Shown: positions 8,514 to 18,146 of the stretch, one piece after another
How positions within the stretch are numbered: position 1 is the stretch's first letter
Layout: the number at the start of each line of letters is the position of its first letter
NCBI RefSeq assembly: GCF_009812055.1
Contig: NZ_WQNH01000008.1
Coordinates: 62,001 to 126,000 of the forward strand
Direction: 5' to 3'
From: Chelativorans xinjiangensis
GTDB lineage: Bacteria; Pseudomonadota; Alphaproteobacteria; Rhizobiales; Rhizobiaceae
Length of the DNA: 64,000 bases
Notes under the pieces: model-generated
The model's input: the letters and a program-made list of their open reading frames with translations, nothing else
What the model was told of the DNA's origin: nothing
The model's database searches: none
Position numbers and translations under genes: made by a program

Positions 8514-9482
8514 TCACGATTCGGCGATCAACGCCTCCAGCTCCTCCAGCTTCTCGTTCACAAGCCAGCCGTAGTAGTTCTCCCTCGGCAGCATGGGCGA
8601 GCGGCCCTGCTTGCGGCGCAGGCGGTTCTCGGCGGCGAGCTTGGCGGCGCGGGTTTCCGGGTTCCCGAGATTGTAGAGGGTGGCCGTGATGCCCGGGTTC
8701 CTGCTGATGTCGAAGTCGGCGATCTGGGTGTAGGCGTCGATGGACTTCCTCAGCGTCGCCGCCACATAGGCGAGCGTGATGTCGGGGTTCATGATGGTCC
8801 GGTAGACCCTCTGCGGGTCGCGGTAGTCCAGCTTCTCCAGCCCGGAGACCTCGTTCACGATATCCGTCATCTGCAGCGCCGTCAGCGGGTTGAGCTGACC
8901 GATACCGAAGGTCTGCCCGGCATAGAACGGCTGGAAGAATACGGCGCTGAAGCGGTCGTCGGGAAAGCGCTGCCCCTCGACACGGCGCCCGCGGAACGCG
9001 GTATCCCACACCTTCTCGCGGCAGCTCCAAAGGTCGTAGCTGCTCTTCTTGCCTTCGCAGCCGGCGAATTCCGGACGCTTGAGAAACACCTCCAGGCTTT
9101 CTCCCGCATGGGAGAAGGAAAAGGAGCCTTTCAGGTACGACACCGCCTTCACGTAATAGGTCTGCAGGTGGTCGTAGGCGTCCACATTGTAGGTGTGCTC
9201 GCCGACGACGGCGCCGAGGATGTGAATCGGCGCGATGTCGTAGGCGTCCGCCGCCTCGCGGATCTTCACACGCAGCGCCGCGTCGTTCTTGAGGAGTTGG
9301 TAGACTTTGGCGTATTTGGCCTCGAAGGTCGTCCGCCCGGCACCCGTGCGCCGCGCGGAGGCGCCGGGCACCGGCGGCTGCTCGACGCTGCGGTTGCCCG
9401 GCGGCACAAGTTCGGCGGCTCCCGAAGAGGCGGCCGTCATGCCCAGGAATATGCCCAAGAGGATGCTGTGCCTCAGCGCCAT
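8514..9482 (-). CDS. DUF1402 family exported protein
   Basis: 322 aa protein with a signal peptide (MALRHSILLGIFLGMTAASSGAAE, cleavage near residue 23). The body is conserved in rhizobia as DUF1402 and has a helical, lysozyme-like flavour (FGIGQLNPLTALQMTDIVNEV, SRNPGITATLYNLG resemble transglycosylase motifs), so a peptidoglycan-related role is possible but unproven. The start at 9482 follows GGGTGGCGG; a longer TTG start at 9530 adds 16 residues that include a repeated KKAFG. The gene faces xre across a palindromic repeat. Confidence 0.85.
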   Translation of the reverse strand: MALRHSILLGIFLGMTAASSGAAELVPPGNRSVEQPPVPGASARRTGAGRTTFEAKYAKVYQLLKNDAALRVKIREAADAYDIAPIHILGAVVGEHTYNVDAYDHLQTYYVKAVSYLKGSFSFSHAGESLEVFLKRPEFAGCEGKKSSYDLWSCREKVWDTAFRGRRVEGQRFPDDRFSAVFFQPFYAGQTFGIGQLNPLTALQMTDIVNEVSGLEKLDYRDPQRVYRTIMNPDITLAYVAATLRKSIDAYTQIADFDISRNPGITATLYNLGNPETRAAKLAAENRLRRKQGRSPMLPRENYYGWLVNEKLEELEALIAES

Positions 9483-9607
9483 CCGCCACCCAAACGCTTT
9501 TTTGCCGAACGCTTTTTTGATTGGCCGCAACCTATGGAAAGCCCCCGTTCAAGTCGAGGGAAATCCGCAGGTGCTGGGGCGGTTGTCCGCCGGGTGTGGC
9601 CGTTACC

Positions 9608-10918
9608 TCACAGGATAAAGCGCGAGAGGTCCGTGTTCTTGGCCATGTCGCCCACATTCTTGTCCACGAACGCGGCGTCGATGGTCATCTTCGAGCCGGA
9701 GCGGTCCGGCGCGTTGTACGAGATGTCGTCCAGCACGCGCTCCATCACCGTCTGCAGCCGGCGGGCGCCGATGTTCTCGACGCTGGCATTCAGATCGACG
9801 GCGATCGCCGCCAGCCGGTCGATGGCGTCGTCGGTGAATTCGAGCTCCACGCCCTCCGTCTGCATCAAGGCCACATACTGCTTGATGAGGCTCGCCTCGG
9901 TCTCCGTCAGAATGCGTCGGAAATCATCCTTCTCCAGCGCCCTGAGCTCGACGCGGATCGGCAGCCGGCCCTGCAGCTCCGGCAGAAGGTCCGACGGCTT
10001 CGACACGTGGAAGGCGCCGGAGGCGATGAACAGGATGTGGTCCGTCTTCATGGGCCCGTATTTGGTGGCCACCGTCGTGCCCTCCACCAGCGGCAGGAGA
10101 TCGCGCTGCACGCCCTCGCGTGAAACGCCGGCGCCCATGCCGCCCTCGCGCGCGGCGATCTTGTCGATCTCGTCGAGGAAGACGATGCCGTCGTTCTCCG
10201 CCGCCTCCATCGCCCGCTGCACCACCTCTTCCTGGTCGAGCAGCTTGTCCGACTCGTCGTTGATCAGGTGCTTGTAGGAATCCTTGACAGAGGTCTTGCG
10301 CGTCTTGGTGCGCCCGCCGCCCATGGCCTTCTGCAGCATATCGTTGATGTTGAGCACGCCGATATTGGCGCCCGGCATGCCGGGTATCTCGAAGCCGGGC
10401 ATGCCGCCGCCGGCGTCGGAAACCTCGATCTCGATCTCCTTGTCGTCGAGCTCGCCGCTCCGGAGCTTCTGGCGGAAGCTGCCGCGCGTGGCGGGGCTCG
10501 CCGTCTTGCCCACCAGCGCCTCCAGCACCCGCTCCTCCGCGTTCATGTGCGCCCGCGCTTTCACGTTCTCGCGCATCTTGTCGCGCGTCAGCCCGATCGA
10601 CACTTCCACGAGGTCGCGCACGATCTGCTCCACGTCGCGGCCGACATAGCCCACCTCGGTGAACTTGGTGGCCTCCACCTTGATGAAGGGCGCCCCCGCC
10701 AGCCTGGCGAGCCGGCGCGAGATCTCCGTCTTGCCGACGCCTGTGGGGCCGATCATCAGGATGTTCTTCGGCATCACCTCCTCGCGCAGCTCCGGTTCGA
10801 GCTGCTGGCGGCGCCAGCGGTTGCGAAGGGCGATGGCCACGGCGCGCTTGGCGTCGTTCTGGCCGATGATGTAGCGGTCGAGCTCGGAAACGATCTCGCG
10901 CGGCGAAAAATTGGTCAT
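9608..10918 (-). CDS. hslU: HslU, ATPase subunit of the HslUV protease
   Basis: 436 aa AAA+ unfoldase that feeds proteins to the HslV peptidase. Walker A is GPTGVGKT (residues 57-64), Walker [10 protein letters not shown], and the pore loop region GYVGRD is present. The C-terminus ends LSRFIL, the tail that inserts into HslV to activate it. The ATG overlaps the stop of the upstream acetyltransferase gene by 4 bp (ATGA), so it is coupled to hslV-GNAT. Full family length. Confidence 0.98.
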   Translation of the reverse strand: MTNFSPREIVSELDRYIIGQNDAKRAVAIALRNRWRRQQLEPELREEVMPKNILMIGPTGVGKTEISRRLARLAGAPFIKVEATKFTEVGYVGRDVEQIVRDLVEVSIGLTRDKMRENVKARAHMNAEERVLEALVGKTASPATRGSFRQKLRSGELDDKEIEIEVSDAGGGMPGFEIPGMPGANIGVLNINDMLQKAMGGGRTKTRKTSVKDSYKHLINDESDKLLDQEEVVQRAMEAAENDGIVFLDEIDKIAAREGGMGAGVSREGVQRDLLPLVEGTTVATKYGPMKTDHILFIASGAFHVSKPSDLLPELQGRLPIRVELRALEKDDFRRILTETEASLIKQYVALMQTEGVELEFTDDAIDRLAAIAVDLNASVENIGARRLQTVMERVLDDISYNAPDRSGSKMTIDAAFVDKNVGDMAKNTDLSRFIL

Positions 10919-11457
10919 ATCGTCGTCTCGTGTGCGTGTGTCTGGTATTGCATGATCAGTGAACCTCCCGTCCGCCCCGCGAGATGCGGGATGGGGCGGA
11001 ATCCGGCCTTCGTATAGGCGCGCACGGCGCGCGTGTTCTGCGGATCGGGGTCGATGATGATGGTGGTATACCCTTCATTCAGCAGCTTTCGCACAAAGGC
11101 GCCGAGTGCTGCGGTGCCGATCCCCTTCGACAGCTTCTCCGGATCGCCGATCGATAGGTCGACGCCGACGGTCTCGGCCGGCAGTTCCATGAGCCACGGG
11201 TTATCATCCACCCATTCCTTGTTCTGGTGATGGCCGATGAACCAGCATTGGATATAGCCCACCCGTTCCTCGTCGAGCACGATGAGAAAAGGCCGCGTCG
11301 TATCCCGCCCGGCCACCATGTCGCGGATATGGCCCAGCTCCTTCTCCGGCTCTCCCCACCATTCGCGCACATGCGGCATTTCCAGCCAGCGGCGTAGCAG
11401 AGGAAAATGTTGCTCCGCGACCGGCTCGAAACGCAGCGTTGCGCCCTCAGCCTTCAT
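10915..11457 (-). CDS. AAC(6')-like GNAT acetyltransferase between hslV and hslU
   Basis: 180 aa acetyltransferase of the GNAT fold. It shows the acetyl-CoA-binding region [19 protein letters not shown] and the motif [19 protein letters not shown], closely resembling the aminoglycoside 6'-acetyltransferase group and siderophore-type acyltransferases. The N-terminal [10 protein letters not shown] also matches that group. The start at MKAEGATL (11457) lies inside the hslV end, overlapping by 11 bp; hslU overlaps its stop. The substrate is unknown; the fixed position inside an ATP-dependent protease operon suggests a house role rather than antibiotic resistance. Confidence 0.88.
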   Translation of the reverse strand: MKAEGATLRFEPVAEQHFPLLRRWLEMPHVREWWGEPEKELGHIRDMVAGRDTTRPFLIVLDEERVGYIQCWFIGHHQNKEWVDDNPWLMELPAETVGVDLSIGDPEKLSKGIGTAALGAFVRKLLNEGYTTIIIDPDPQNTRAVRAYTKAGFRPIPHLAGRTGGSLIMQYQTHAHETTI

Positions 11458-11995
11458 CCAGCGTTTCCAGAATGATGTTGTCGTTGGTGTAGATGCAGAT
11501 GCTGGCGGCGATCTCCATGGCGCGCCGGGCGATCGCCTCGGCGTCCTTGTCCGTGTCGAGCAGGGCACGCGCTGCGGCCAGCGCGTAGTTGCCGCCGGAG
11601 CCGATCGCCATCACCCCCTGTTCCGGTTCCAGAACGTCGCCGTTGCCGGTCAAAGCCAGGGTGACGCCCGGGTCGGCCACCAGCATCATGGCTTCCAGCC
11701 GCCGCAGATAGCGGTCCGTGCGCCAGTCCTTGGCCAGCTCCACGCAGGCGCGCATGAGTTGGTCGGGATATTGCTCCAGCTTGGCCTCCAGGCGTTCGAG
11801 CAGCGTGAAGGCATCGGCCGTCGCACCGGCGAAGCCGGCGATCACGTTGCCCTTGCCGAGGCGGCGCACCTTGCGGGCGTTGCCCTTCATGACGGTCTGG
11901 CCGAAGCTCACCTGGCCGTCGCCGGCGATCACCACCTTGCCGCCCTTGCGCACGGTCACGATGGTCGTGGCGTGCATGGATTCCATTTCGCTCAT
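11447..11995 (-). CDS. hslV: HslV, peptidase subunit of the HslUV protease
   Basis: 182 aa threonine peptidase that forms a double hexameric ring with Hsl[21 protein letters not shown] aligns with the E. coli N-terminus MTTIVSVRR, placing the catalytic threonine at residue 10, so a 9-residue propeptide must be removed. The conserved [11 protein letters not shown] and [14 protein letters not shown] stretches are present. The start is supported by AAGGAG seven bases upstream. First gene of hslV-GNAT-hslU. Confidence 0.97.
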   Translation of the reverse strand: MSEMESMHATTIVTVRKGGKVVIAGDGQVSFGQTVMKGNARKVRRLGKGNVIAGFAGATADAFTLLERLEAKLEQYPDQLMRACVELAKDWRTDRYLRRLEAMMLVADPGVTLALTGNGDVLEPEQGVMAIGSGGNYALAAARALLDTDKDAEAIARRAMEIAASICIYTNDNIILETLDEG

Positions 11996-12205
11996 CGGTG
12001 CACTCCTTCAGCGCACCCCGCCCCTAAGGGTGCCGTTCAGAGCGCATATGTAAGGCCCGAAGGCGAGAATGCAAACGGCGGCCCGGGCCTGCGGAGATGG
12101 ACCAGCGAAACGCTTCGGCGGCATGACACGCGTTTGGAAGAGTTGTGCAGCCTTCGGACAAGCCCGCACCTCTTCACGCCCCCCATTTCAAGAAACTCAC
12201 CAACC

Positions 12206-12414
12206 ACCCACCCGCGCGCGCGTCATCCCCGCCGCGGCGACATGTGCGTACTACGTTGCCCATCCCCACCCCACCCGCGCGCGCGTCATCCCGGAAAGCC
12301 GAAGGCTTGTCCGGGACCCATTCCGTGACTCGTCCACCTTCCGGAATGGGTCCCGGACAGTCTCCGCTTCGCTCCGACTTCCGGGATGACGCGCGCGGGT
12401 GGGATGACGCGCGT
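12206..12414. repeat. Cluster of GCGCGCGTCATCCC repeats with a large cruciform
   Basis: CACCCGCGCGCGCGTCATCCC occurs at about 12210-12230 and 12272-12292 and its inverse at 12381-12402. The last two form the outer arms of a 130-bp inverted repeat; inner arms TGTCCGGGACCCATTCCG (12308-12325) and CGGAATGGGTCCCGGACA (12342-12359) pair perfectly around a 16-bp loop. A further half copy GATGACGCGCG lies at 12403-12413. GTCATCCCGG-type palindromes are widespread dispersed elements in bacteria; no coding sequence is convincing here. Confidence 0.85.
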
Positions 12415-13104
12415 TGGAAAGGCGGCGGGCGCCCTTCACCTCAGCCGGCGATGCCTCGCCTGCGCGGGGATAAAATATGGCGACAAAGATTTTTTCTTCC
12501 CCGCCAACCCATTGTTTTCCTTCGCTTCGGAATAATTTCCCCAACTTTTTTCGCAGGAAAATACTCCCCCCTGCCCAGCCTGCCCCTACAATTCTCCCCA
12601 TCGCTCTCGCGGGAACCGGATGCGCACCGGGTGTTCGGGAGAGCGGCGGAGACCTCTCCCTTCGGGCTCGGCACCCGGAGGCCTGAGGGCCCGCGACAGG
12701 CCGGCGGTGCCGGGAGCGCTGGGCGACAGCCTGCGTTGCCGGCATTGCGGAGAAGCCGCCAGGGCTTTTGTTCGGCCCGGCTGATACCACCCCCAATTGG
12801 GTGCGGCCGGGAAGGAGAAAGGCCCGAGTGACCGGCCGACCGTCGGGACAGACTCCGGTGGGGCGCGTTGGACGCGCCTAATTGAGGCGCCCCCAAAGCG
12901 CCTCGTGCGGTGCCGAAGACGCGCCCCGCTTCCCACCCTGAGCTTGTCGAAGGGTGAGCCTGTCGAAGGGCAGGAGAAATCCGAAGGAGCAAACACGATG
13001 GCCGCTAACCCATGTCCGCGCCCGGGACGACAGCCGTCCGTCTGGCGTTCCCCCGGACATGCTGCTAGAAGGCTGGCCTTCTGACTTGGCGAAGGAAACA
13101 ACCC
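12415..13104. other. Gene-free stretch upstream of hisB
   Basis: About 690 bp without a believable gene. Open frames here lack family features and ribosome-binding sites. It contains an AT-richer segment (12470-12600), then GC-rich sequence with several hairpins: CACCC-ccaatt-GGGTG at about 12787, GGCGCG-ttgga-CGCGCC (12862-12878), GAGGCGC-ccccaaa-GCGCCTC (12884-12904), and a CTTGTCGAA-type repeat at 12934. The hisB promoter must lie near its 3' end. An unannotated structured RNA or a decayed gene cannot be excluded; I recognise neither. Confidence 0.55.
12934..12974. repeat. CTTGTCGAAGGG palindromic repeat with tandem half copy
   Basis: CACCCTGAGCTTGTCG followed by AAGGGTG (12934-12956) forms a hairpin CACCCT/AGGGTG. 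A second half copy, AGCCTGTCGAAGGGCAGG, follows directly at 12957-12974. It belongs to the same family as the inverted pair at 8395-8504. It lies about 130 bp before hisB. Confidence 0.75.
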
Positions 13105-13713
13105 ATGGCTGCCAGCAAACCGCGCCGGGCGGAGATCGGCCGCAAGACGAACGAGACCGAGATCGCCGTGACAGTCGACCTCGACGGTGAGGGCCGTTTC
13201 GACATCGCCACCGGCGTCGGCTTCTTCGACCATATGCTGGAGCAGCTTTCGCGCCATTCCCTCATCGATCTGACGGTGAAGGCGAAGGGCGACCTGCACA
13301 TCGACGACCACCACACGGTGGAGGATTGCGGCATCGCCATCGGTCAGGCCATCGCCGCCGCCCTTGGCGAGCGGCGCGGCATCACGCGCTACGCCTCGCT
13401 GGATCTCGCCATGGACGAGACGCTGACGCGCGCGGCGGTGGACGTTTCCGGCAGGCCCTTTCTCGTCTGGCAGGTGGCTTTCCCCTCGCCCAAGATCGGC
13501 ACCTTCGACACCGAACTGGTGCGCGAGTTCTTCCAGGCGCTCTCCCAGAACGCCGGCATCACCCTGCACGTGACGAACCACTACGGCGCCAACAGCCACC
13601 ACATCGCCGAGACCTGCTTCAAGGCGGTGGCGCGGGTGCTGCGCGTGGCGTGCGAGGCCGATCCGCGCCAGCCGGAGGCGGTGCCCTCCACCAAGGGCAC
13701 GCTCAAGGGCTGA
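13105..13713 (+). CDS. hisB: Imidazoleglycerol-phosphate dehydratase
   Basis: 202 aa enzyme of the sixth step of histidine synthesis, converting imidazole-glycerol phosphate to imidazole-acetol phosphate. Metal-binding histidine motifs [14 protein letters not shown] and [12 protein letters not shown] are both intact and [19 protein letters not shown] opens the fold. It is the monofunctional type, without the phosphatase domain of E. coli HisB. The ATG follows GAAGGA. First gene of the operon running to coaA. Confidence 0.97.
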   Translation: MAASKPRRAEIGRKTNETEIAVTVDLDGEGRFDIATGVGFFDHMLEQLSRHSLIDLTVKAKGDLHIDDHHTVEDCGIAIGQAIAAALGERRGITRYASLDLAMDETLTRAAVDVSGRPFLVWQVAFPSPKIGTFDTELVREFFQALSQNAGITLHVTNHYGANSHHIAETCFKAVARVLRVACEADPRQPEAVPSTKGTLKG

Positions 13714-13722
13714 GGTCGGGCG

Positions 13723-14190
13723 ATGGCAACTTATCTCGTTCTGGAGCCCGGCGGCGCATCGCAGGAAAAGGCGGAGAAGGCCGTCGTCGTGCGTGATGGC
13801 TTCGCCTTCCTGGCCTTCCTCGTGCCGTTCTTCTGGTTCCTGTGGCACCGCATGTGGCTGGAGGCGCTGGCCGCGCTGGCATTCGGCCTGATGTTGGGCG
13901 CACTGGGAGCCCAGCCGGGATACGCGGTGCTTTCGCTCGGCCTCTCGCTGCTCCTGTCCGCCCTCATCGGGCTGGAGGCGCGGTCCCTGCGCGTCGCCGC
14001 CTTAGGCAGGCGTGGCTGGATCCTCTGGGGCGTCGTGGAGGCGGGGAGCCACAACGAGGCCGAGATGCGCTACGTCTCGGAGGCTGCCCCGCCCGCCGCG
14101 CCGCTCGCCGTCAAGGTCCCGCCCCGCGCCGGTGCCGGCCCGGCGAAGGGCTCCTCCTTCGACCTTCTCGACTATCCGCGCGGAGGTTGA
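13723..14190 (+). CDS. DUF2628 membrane protein in the his operon
   Basis: 155 aa protein with three hydrophobic segments (about residues 27-42, 46-62 and 68-85) followed by a cytoplasmic tail ending [10 protein letters not shown]. It matches the DUF2628 family, which in rhizobia sits between hisB and hisH. The function is unknown; nothing in it suggests a histidine enzyme. It starts 9 bp after hisB and ends 2 bp before hisH. Confidence 0.87.
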   Translation: MATYLVLEPGGASQEKAEKAVVVRDGFAFLAFLVPFFWFLWHRMWLEALAALAFGLMLGALGAQPGYAVLSLGLSLLLSALIGLEARSLRVAALGRRGWILWGVVEAGSHNEAEMRYVSEAAPPAAPLAVKVPPRAGAGPAKGSSFDLLDYPRGG

Positions 14191-14192
14191 GC

Positions 14193-14843
14193 ATGCGCGT
14201 CGCCATCATCGACTACGGTTCCGGCAACCTGCGCTCTGCCACCAAGGCCTTCGAGCGCGCCGCGCGCGAAGCCGGCATCGCCGCCGAGATCGAGCTGACC
14301 GCCGACGCCGAGCGCGTGCGGACGGCGGATCGCATCGTGCTGCCCGGCGTCGGCGCCTATGCCGACTGCCGCGCCGGCCTCGACGAGGTGCCGGGGATGA
14401 CCGAGGCCGTCGAGGAAGTCGCCATCGCCAAGGCACGCCCCTTCCTCGGCATCTGCGTCGGCATGCAGCTCATGTCCGACCGCGGCCTGGAAAAGACGGT
14501 GACGCAGGGCTTCGGCTGGATCTCCGGCGACGTGAAGGAGATGACGCCCACCGACCCGACATTGAAGATCCCGCAGATCGGCTGGAACACGATCCGCGTA
14601 AACCGGCCCCACCCGCTCTTTACGGGCATCCACACCGGCCCGGAGGGCCTGCACGCCTATTTCGTGCACTCCTACCACCTCGACGCGACGCGCGCCGAGG
14701 ACGTGCTGGCCGTGGCGGACTATGGCGGCGAAGTCACCGCCGCCGTCGCCCGCGACAACCTCGCCGGCACCCAGTTCCACCCCGAAAAGAGCCAGACGCT
14801 GGGTCTTGCCCTCATCGCCAATTTCCTGAGGTGGCAGCCGTGA
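14193..14843 (+). CDS. hisH: Imidazole glycerol phosphate synthase, glutaminase subunit
   Basis: 216 aa class I glutamine amidotransferase that supplies ammonia to HisF. The catalytic triad is complete: C88 in GICVGMQLM, and H196 and E198 in [28 protein letters not shown] is the family N-terminus. The stop overlaps the GTG start of the next gene by 4 bp. It is separated from hisA-hisF by an inserted VOC gene. Confidence 0.97.
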   Translation: MRVAIIDYGSGNLRSATKAFERAAREAGIAAEIELTADAERVRTADRIVLPGVGAYADCRAGLDEVPGMTEAVEEVAIAKARPFLGICVGMQLMSDRGLEKTVTQGFGWISGDVKEMTPTDPTLKIPQIGWNTIRVNRPHPLFTGIHTGPEGLHAYFVHSYHLDATRAEDVLAVADYGGEVTAAVARDNLAGTQFHPEKSQTLGLALIANFLRWQP

Positions 14844-15277
14844 TCTCCGAGAGTTTCCGCTGGGCGTGCCTGGTGCCGGAGCTTCTTGTTTCGAACCTCG
14901 ACGCGAGTCTGTCCTTTTGGTGTGAATTGATCGGCTTTACGGTCGCCTACGAAAGAAGTGCCGAACGTTTCGCTTATCTTCATCTCGACGGCGCGCAGGT
15001 CATGCTCGAGGAGCAAGGCACCGGTGAGCGGCACTGGATTACCGGAGAGCTCACGTCGCCGTTGGGCCGGGGTGTAAACTTCCAGATCAAAGTCCCCGAC
15101 CTCGATCGGCCGCTGTGGCATTTGAAGCAGGCGGGATGGCCGCTCTTCATGGAAGTGGAGGAAAAGTGGTATTCGGCTGGCAATGTCGAGACCGGTGTGC
15201 GGCAGTTTCTGGTGCAGGATCCGGACGGATACCTGCTGAGACTGTCCATGCCGTTGGGCCAGAGGCTGTCTGCATAA
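14840..15277 (+). CDS. VOC-family, bleomycin-resistance-like protein inside the his operon
   Basis: 145 aa protein of the vicinal oxygen chelate fold. [20 protein letters not shown] near the N-terminus and [14 protein letters not shown] at the C-terminus are typical of small bleomycin-binding/glyoxalase-like proteins. It begins with GTG overlapping the hisH stop and ends 2 bp before hisA, so it is fully embedded in the operon. Its codon use looks less GC-biased than its neighbours, hinting at later acquisition. Whether it binds bleomycin-type drugs or has another substrate cannot be told from the sequence. Confidence 0.85.
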   Translation: MISESFRWACLVPELLVSNLDASLSFWCELIGFTVAYERSAERFAYLHLDGAQVMLEEQGTGERHWITGELTSPLGRGVNFQIKVPDLDRPLWHLKQAGWPLFMEVEEKWYSAGNVETGVRQFLVQDPDGYLLRLSMPLGQRLSA

Positions 15278-15279
15278 CG

Positions 15280-16023
15280 ATGAGAGACAAGATTCTTTTC
15301 CCCGCCATCGACCTGAAGGACGGCGAGTGCGTGCGCCTGAAGCTCGGCGAGATGAGCGAGGCGACGGTCTACAATGCCGACCCGGCGGCCCAGGCGAAGG
15401 CCTTCGAGGACGCGGGGTTCGAGTGGCTGCACGTGGTCGACCTCAACGGCGCCTTCGCCGGCGAAAGCCGCAACGGCGCTGCCGTCGAGGCCATCCTGCG
15501 CGCCACGAGGAACCCGGTGCAGCTGGGCGGCGGCATCCGCTCGCTTGAGCAGATCGAAGCCTGGCTCGACAAGGGACTCGCCCGCGTCATCCTCGGCACG
15601 GTGGCCGTGCGCGACCCGGCGCTGGTGCGCGAGGCGTGCGAAAAGTTCCCTGGCAGGATCGCCGTCGGCATCGACGCGCGCGGCGGCAAGGTGGCCGTGG
15701 AAGGCTGGGCCGAGACGTCGGACCTGTCGGCTACCGAACTTGCAAAGCGCTTCGAGGGCGCCGGTGTGGCCGCCATCATCTATACGGATATCGACCGCGA
15801 TGGCGTGCTGGCCGGCATCAACTGGGACGCCACCATCGCGCTCGCCGACGCCGTCTCCATCCCCGTCATCGCCTCCGGCGGCCTCGCTTCCATGGCCGAC
15901 ATCGAGCGCATGATGCGACCCGACGCCGCAAAGCTGGAAGGCGCCATCTCCGGTCGGGCGCTCTATGACGGGCGTATCGATGCAAAGGAAGCGCTGAAGG
16001 TATTGCAGGAGGCGCGCGCATGA
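15280..16023 (+). CDS. hisA: ProFAR isomerase
   Basis: 247 aa (beta-alpha)8-barrel that opens the ribose ring of ProFAR to give PRFAR in histidine synthesis. Catalytic Asp is D11 in [14 protein letters not shown]; the second Asp lies in [16 protein letters not shown]. Phosphate-binding loops GGGIRS and ASGGLAS are intact. The stop overlaps the hisF start by 4 bp. Confidence 0.97.
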   Translation: MRDKILFPAIDLKDGECVRLKLGEMSEATVYNADPAAQAKAFEDAGFEWLHVVDLNGAFAGESRNGAAVEAILRATRNPVQLGGGIRSLEQIEAWLDKGLARVILGTVAVRDPALVREACEKFPGRIAVGIDARGGKVAVEGWAETSDLSATELAKRFEGAGVAAIIYTDIDRDGVLAGINWDATIALADAVSIPVIASGGLASMADIERMMRPDAAKLEGAISGRALYDGRIDAKEALKVLQEARA

Positions 16024-16820
16024 CCCTCAAGGCCCGCGTCATACCCTGCCTCGACGTGCACAACGGTCGCGTCGTCAAGGGCGTCAATTTCGTCGATCTC
16101 GTCGACGCCGGCGATCCGGTGGAAGCGGCAAAGGCTTATGATGCGGCGGGCGCCGACGAGCTGTGCTTCCTCGACATCACGGCGAGCCATGAGAATCGCG
16201 AGACCATCTTCGACGTGGTGGCGCGCACGGCGGAGCAGTGCTTCATGCCGCTGACGGTGGGCGGCGGTGTGCGGCAGGTTGCCGACATCCGCAAATTGCT
16301 TCTGGCCGGCGCCGACAAGGTGTCGATCAACACCGCCGCGGTGAACGATCCCGAATTCGTCGCCCGCGCTGCCGACAAGTTCGGCAACCAGTGCATCGTC
16401 GTCGCTATCGACGCCAAGAGGGTATCGGCCGAAGGGGAGGCGGATCGCTGGGAAATCTTCACCCATGGCGGGCGCAACGCCACCGGCATCGACGCCGTCG
16501 CCTTTGCCGAGCGCGTGGTGGCGCTGGGCGCCGGCGAAATCCTGCTCACCTCGATGGACCGCGACGGCACCAAGGCCGGCTACGACGTCGCGCTGACGCG
16601 CGCGATCGCCGATACCGTGCGCGCACCGGTGATCGCCTCGGGCGGCGTCGGCACGCTGGATCACCTGGTCGAAGGTATCCGCGATGGCCACGCGACGGCC
16701 GTGCTCGCCGCCTCGATCTTCCATTTCGGAACCTATACGATTGGCCAGGCGAAGCAGCATATGGCCGATGCGGGAATTCCCATGCGGCTCGACCCTGCAG
16801 ACCAGGAGGCGCGCACATGA
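16020..16820 (+). CDS. hisF: Imidazole glycerol phosphate synthase, cyclase subunit
   Basis: 266 aa (beta-alpha)8-barrel partner of HisH. It joins ammonia to PRFAR, yielding imidazole-glycerol phosphate and AICAR. Catalytic Asp in [16 protein letters not shown] (D12) and in [14 protein letters not shown] are present, with the family GGGVR and ASGGVG phosphate loops. It overlaps hisA and hisE by 4 bp on either side. Confidence 0.98.
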   Translation: MTLKARVIPCLDVHNGRVVKGVNFVDLVDAGDPVEAAKAYDAAGADELCFLDITASHENRETIFDVVARTAEQCFMPLTVGGGVRQVADIRKLLLAGADKVSINTAAVNDPEFVARAADKFGNQCIVVAIDAKRVSAEGEADRWEIFTHGGRNATGIDAVAFAERVVALGAGEILLTSMDRDGTKAGYDVALTRAIADTVRAPVIASGGVGTLDHLVEGIRDGHATAVLAASIFHFGTYTIGQAKQHMADAGIPMRLDPADQEART

Positions 16821-17158
16821 GCCGGTTCGATATTTCCTCTCTCGAGGCCACCATCGCCGAGCGCGCCCGCTCGGGCGATTCGGATTCCTGGACGGCGCGC
16901 CTCCTCGAAGGCGGCATGGAGAAGGCGGCGCAGAAGTTCGGCGAGGAGGCGGTGGAAACAGTCATCGCCGCCGTCTCAGGCGACCGCAAGGCGATCGTTT
17001 CGGAAAGTGCGGATCTTTTGTATCATTGGCTCGTCGTGCTTGCCCTCGCCGGCATCCCGCTGGACGAGGTGATGGCGGAGCTTGAAAGCCGCACCGGGCG
17101 CTCCGGTGTCGCTGAGAAGGCCGCACGCGGAAAATCGTCGGACAAGCGGCGTGGCTGA
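16817..17158 (+). CDS. hisE: Phosphoribosyl-ATP pyrophosphatase
   Basis: 113 aa MazG-like helical enzyme of the second histidine step (PR-ATP to PR-AMP). The metal-binding region [13 protein letters not shown] and [13 protein letters not shown] are diagnostic. It is stand-alone rather than fused to HisI. The ATG overlaps the hisF stop. Lysine/arginine-rich C-terminal tail ([13 protein letters not shown]). Confidence 0.96.
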   Translation: MSRFDISSLEATIAERARSGDSDSWTARLLEGGMEKAAQKFGEEAVETVIAAVSGDRKAIVSESADLLYHWLVVLALAGIPLDEVMAELESRTGRSGVAEKAARGKSSDKRRG

Positions 17159-17186
17159 CCTTGCCCGTGGAACGGAAAAGGCTCTG

Positions 17187-18146
17187 ATGGATCAGCTTGT
17201 ATCGGGCGAACGCTACTCTCCCTACCGTATCTTCACCGCAGAGGAATGGGCGGCCTTCCGCGACGACACGCCGCTCACCCTGACGGAAGACGAGGTGCGG
17301 CGCCTGCGCTCCCTCAACGACCCGGTCGATCTGGAGGAGGTGCGGCGCGTCTACCTCTCCATGTCCCGGCTGCTTTCGGCGCATGTGGAGGCCAACCAGC
17401 TTCTGTTCCGCCAGCGCCAGGTCTTCTTCGCCGCCGACGACGCGGTGAAGGCGCCTTTCGTCATCGGCATTGCCGGTTCGGTCGCCGTGGGCAAATCGAC
17501 GACCGCGCGCGTGTTGAAGGAGCTCCTCGCCCGCTGGCCTTCGAGCCCCAAGGTCGACTTGGTGACGACCGACGGCTTTCTCTACCCCAACGAGACCTTG
17601 CGGCGCGAGAACCTGATGGACCGCAAGGGCTTTCCCGAAAGCTACGACATCCGCGCCATCCTGCGGTTTTTGTCTGCCATCAAGGCGGGCCTGCCCAACG
17701 TGCGGGCGCCGCTTTACTCGCACTTCACCTACGACGTCCTGCCCGGCGAGTTCGTCACCATCGACCGCCCGGACATCCTCATCTTCGAGGGCATCAACGT
17801 CCTGCAGACCCGCGACCTGCCGGAAGACGGCAAGGCGGTGCCGTTCGTGTCGGATTTCTTCGATTTCTCGATCTATATCGACGCCCCGGAAGAGCTGATC
17901 CACCAGTGGTATGTCGACCGCTTCATGCGCCTGCGCGAGACGGCGTTCCAGGACCCGCAGTCCTTCTTCCACCGCTACTCCAAGCTGGCGGCGAATTCGG
18001 CCCACGCGATCGCCGAGCAGCTCTGGGCGAACATCAACCTGAAGAACCTGCGCGAGAACATCCTGCCCACCCGCCCGCGCGCCGACTTGATCCTGCGCAA
18101 GGGGACGAACCACCTGGTCGAGGAGGTGGCGCTCAGGAAGCTGTAG
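17187..18146 (+). CDS. coaA: Type I pantothenate kinase
   Basis: 319 aa P-loop kinase for the first committed step of coenzyme A synthesis. Walker [13 protein letters not shown] lies at residues 94-105, followed by [13 protein letters not shown] and the substrate region SHFTYDVL. The start [14 protein letters not shown] is chosen with GGAACGGAAAAGG upstream; a GTG a little earlier is possible. It follows hisE by 28 bp and probably shares its transcript. Its last 14 bp overlap the convergent alkB gene. Confidence 0.96.
   Translation: MDQLVSGERYSPYRIFTAEEWAAFRDDTPLTLTEDEVRRLRSLNDPVDLEEVRRVYLSMSRLLSAHVEANQLLFRQRQVFFAADDAVKAPFVIGIAGSVAVGKSTTARVLKELLARWPSSPKVDLVTTDGFLYPNETLRRENLMDRKGFPESYDIRAILRFLSAIKAGLPNVRAPLYSHFTYDVLPGEFVTIDRPDILIFEGINVLQTRDLPEDGKAVPFVSDFFDFSIYIDAPEELIHQWYVDRFMRLRETAFQDPQSFFHRYSKLAANSAHAIAEQLWANINLKNLRENILPTRPRADLILRKGTNHLVEEVALRKL

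Noticed and set aside
8478..10277. 599-codon plus-strand open frame across DUF1402 and hslU
   Set aside because: Antisense to two conserved genes and begins inside a palindromic repeat.
12206..12414. Possible CRISPR array from repeated GCGCGCGTCATCCC
   Set aside because: Copies are inverted and unevenly spaced with no spacer pattern and no cas gene in the window.
12145..12831. Open frames on both strands in the repeat region before hisB
   Set aside because: They follow GC-rich inverted repeats, lack ribosome-binding sites and show no domain.
14840..15277. Call of a true bleomycin-resistance gene
   Set aside because: The VOC fold is shared by many functions; sequence alone cannot show drug binding.
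18133..18146. 14-bp convergent overlap of coaA and alkB as antisense control
   Set aside because: Short tail overlaps are common between convergent genes; nothing suggests regulation.
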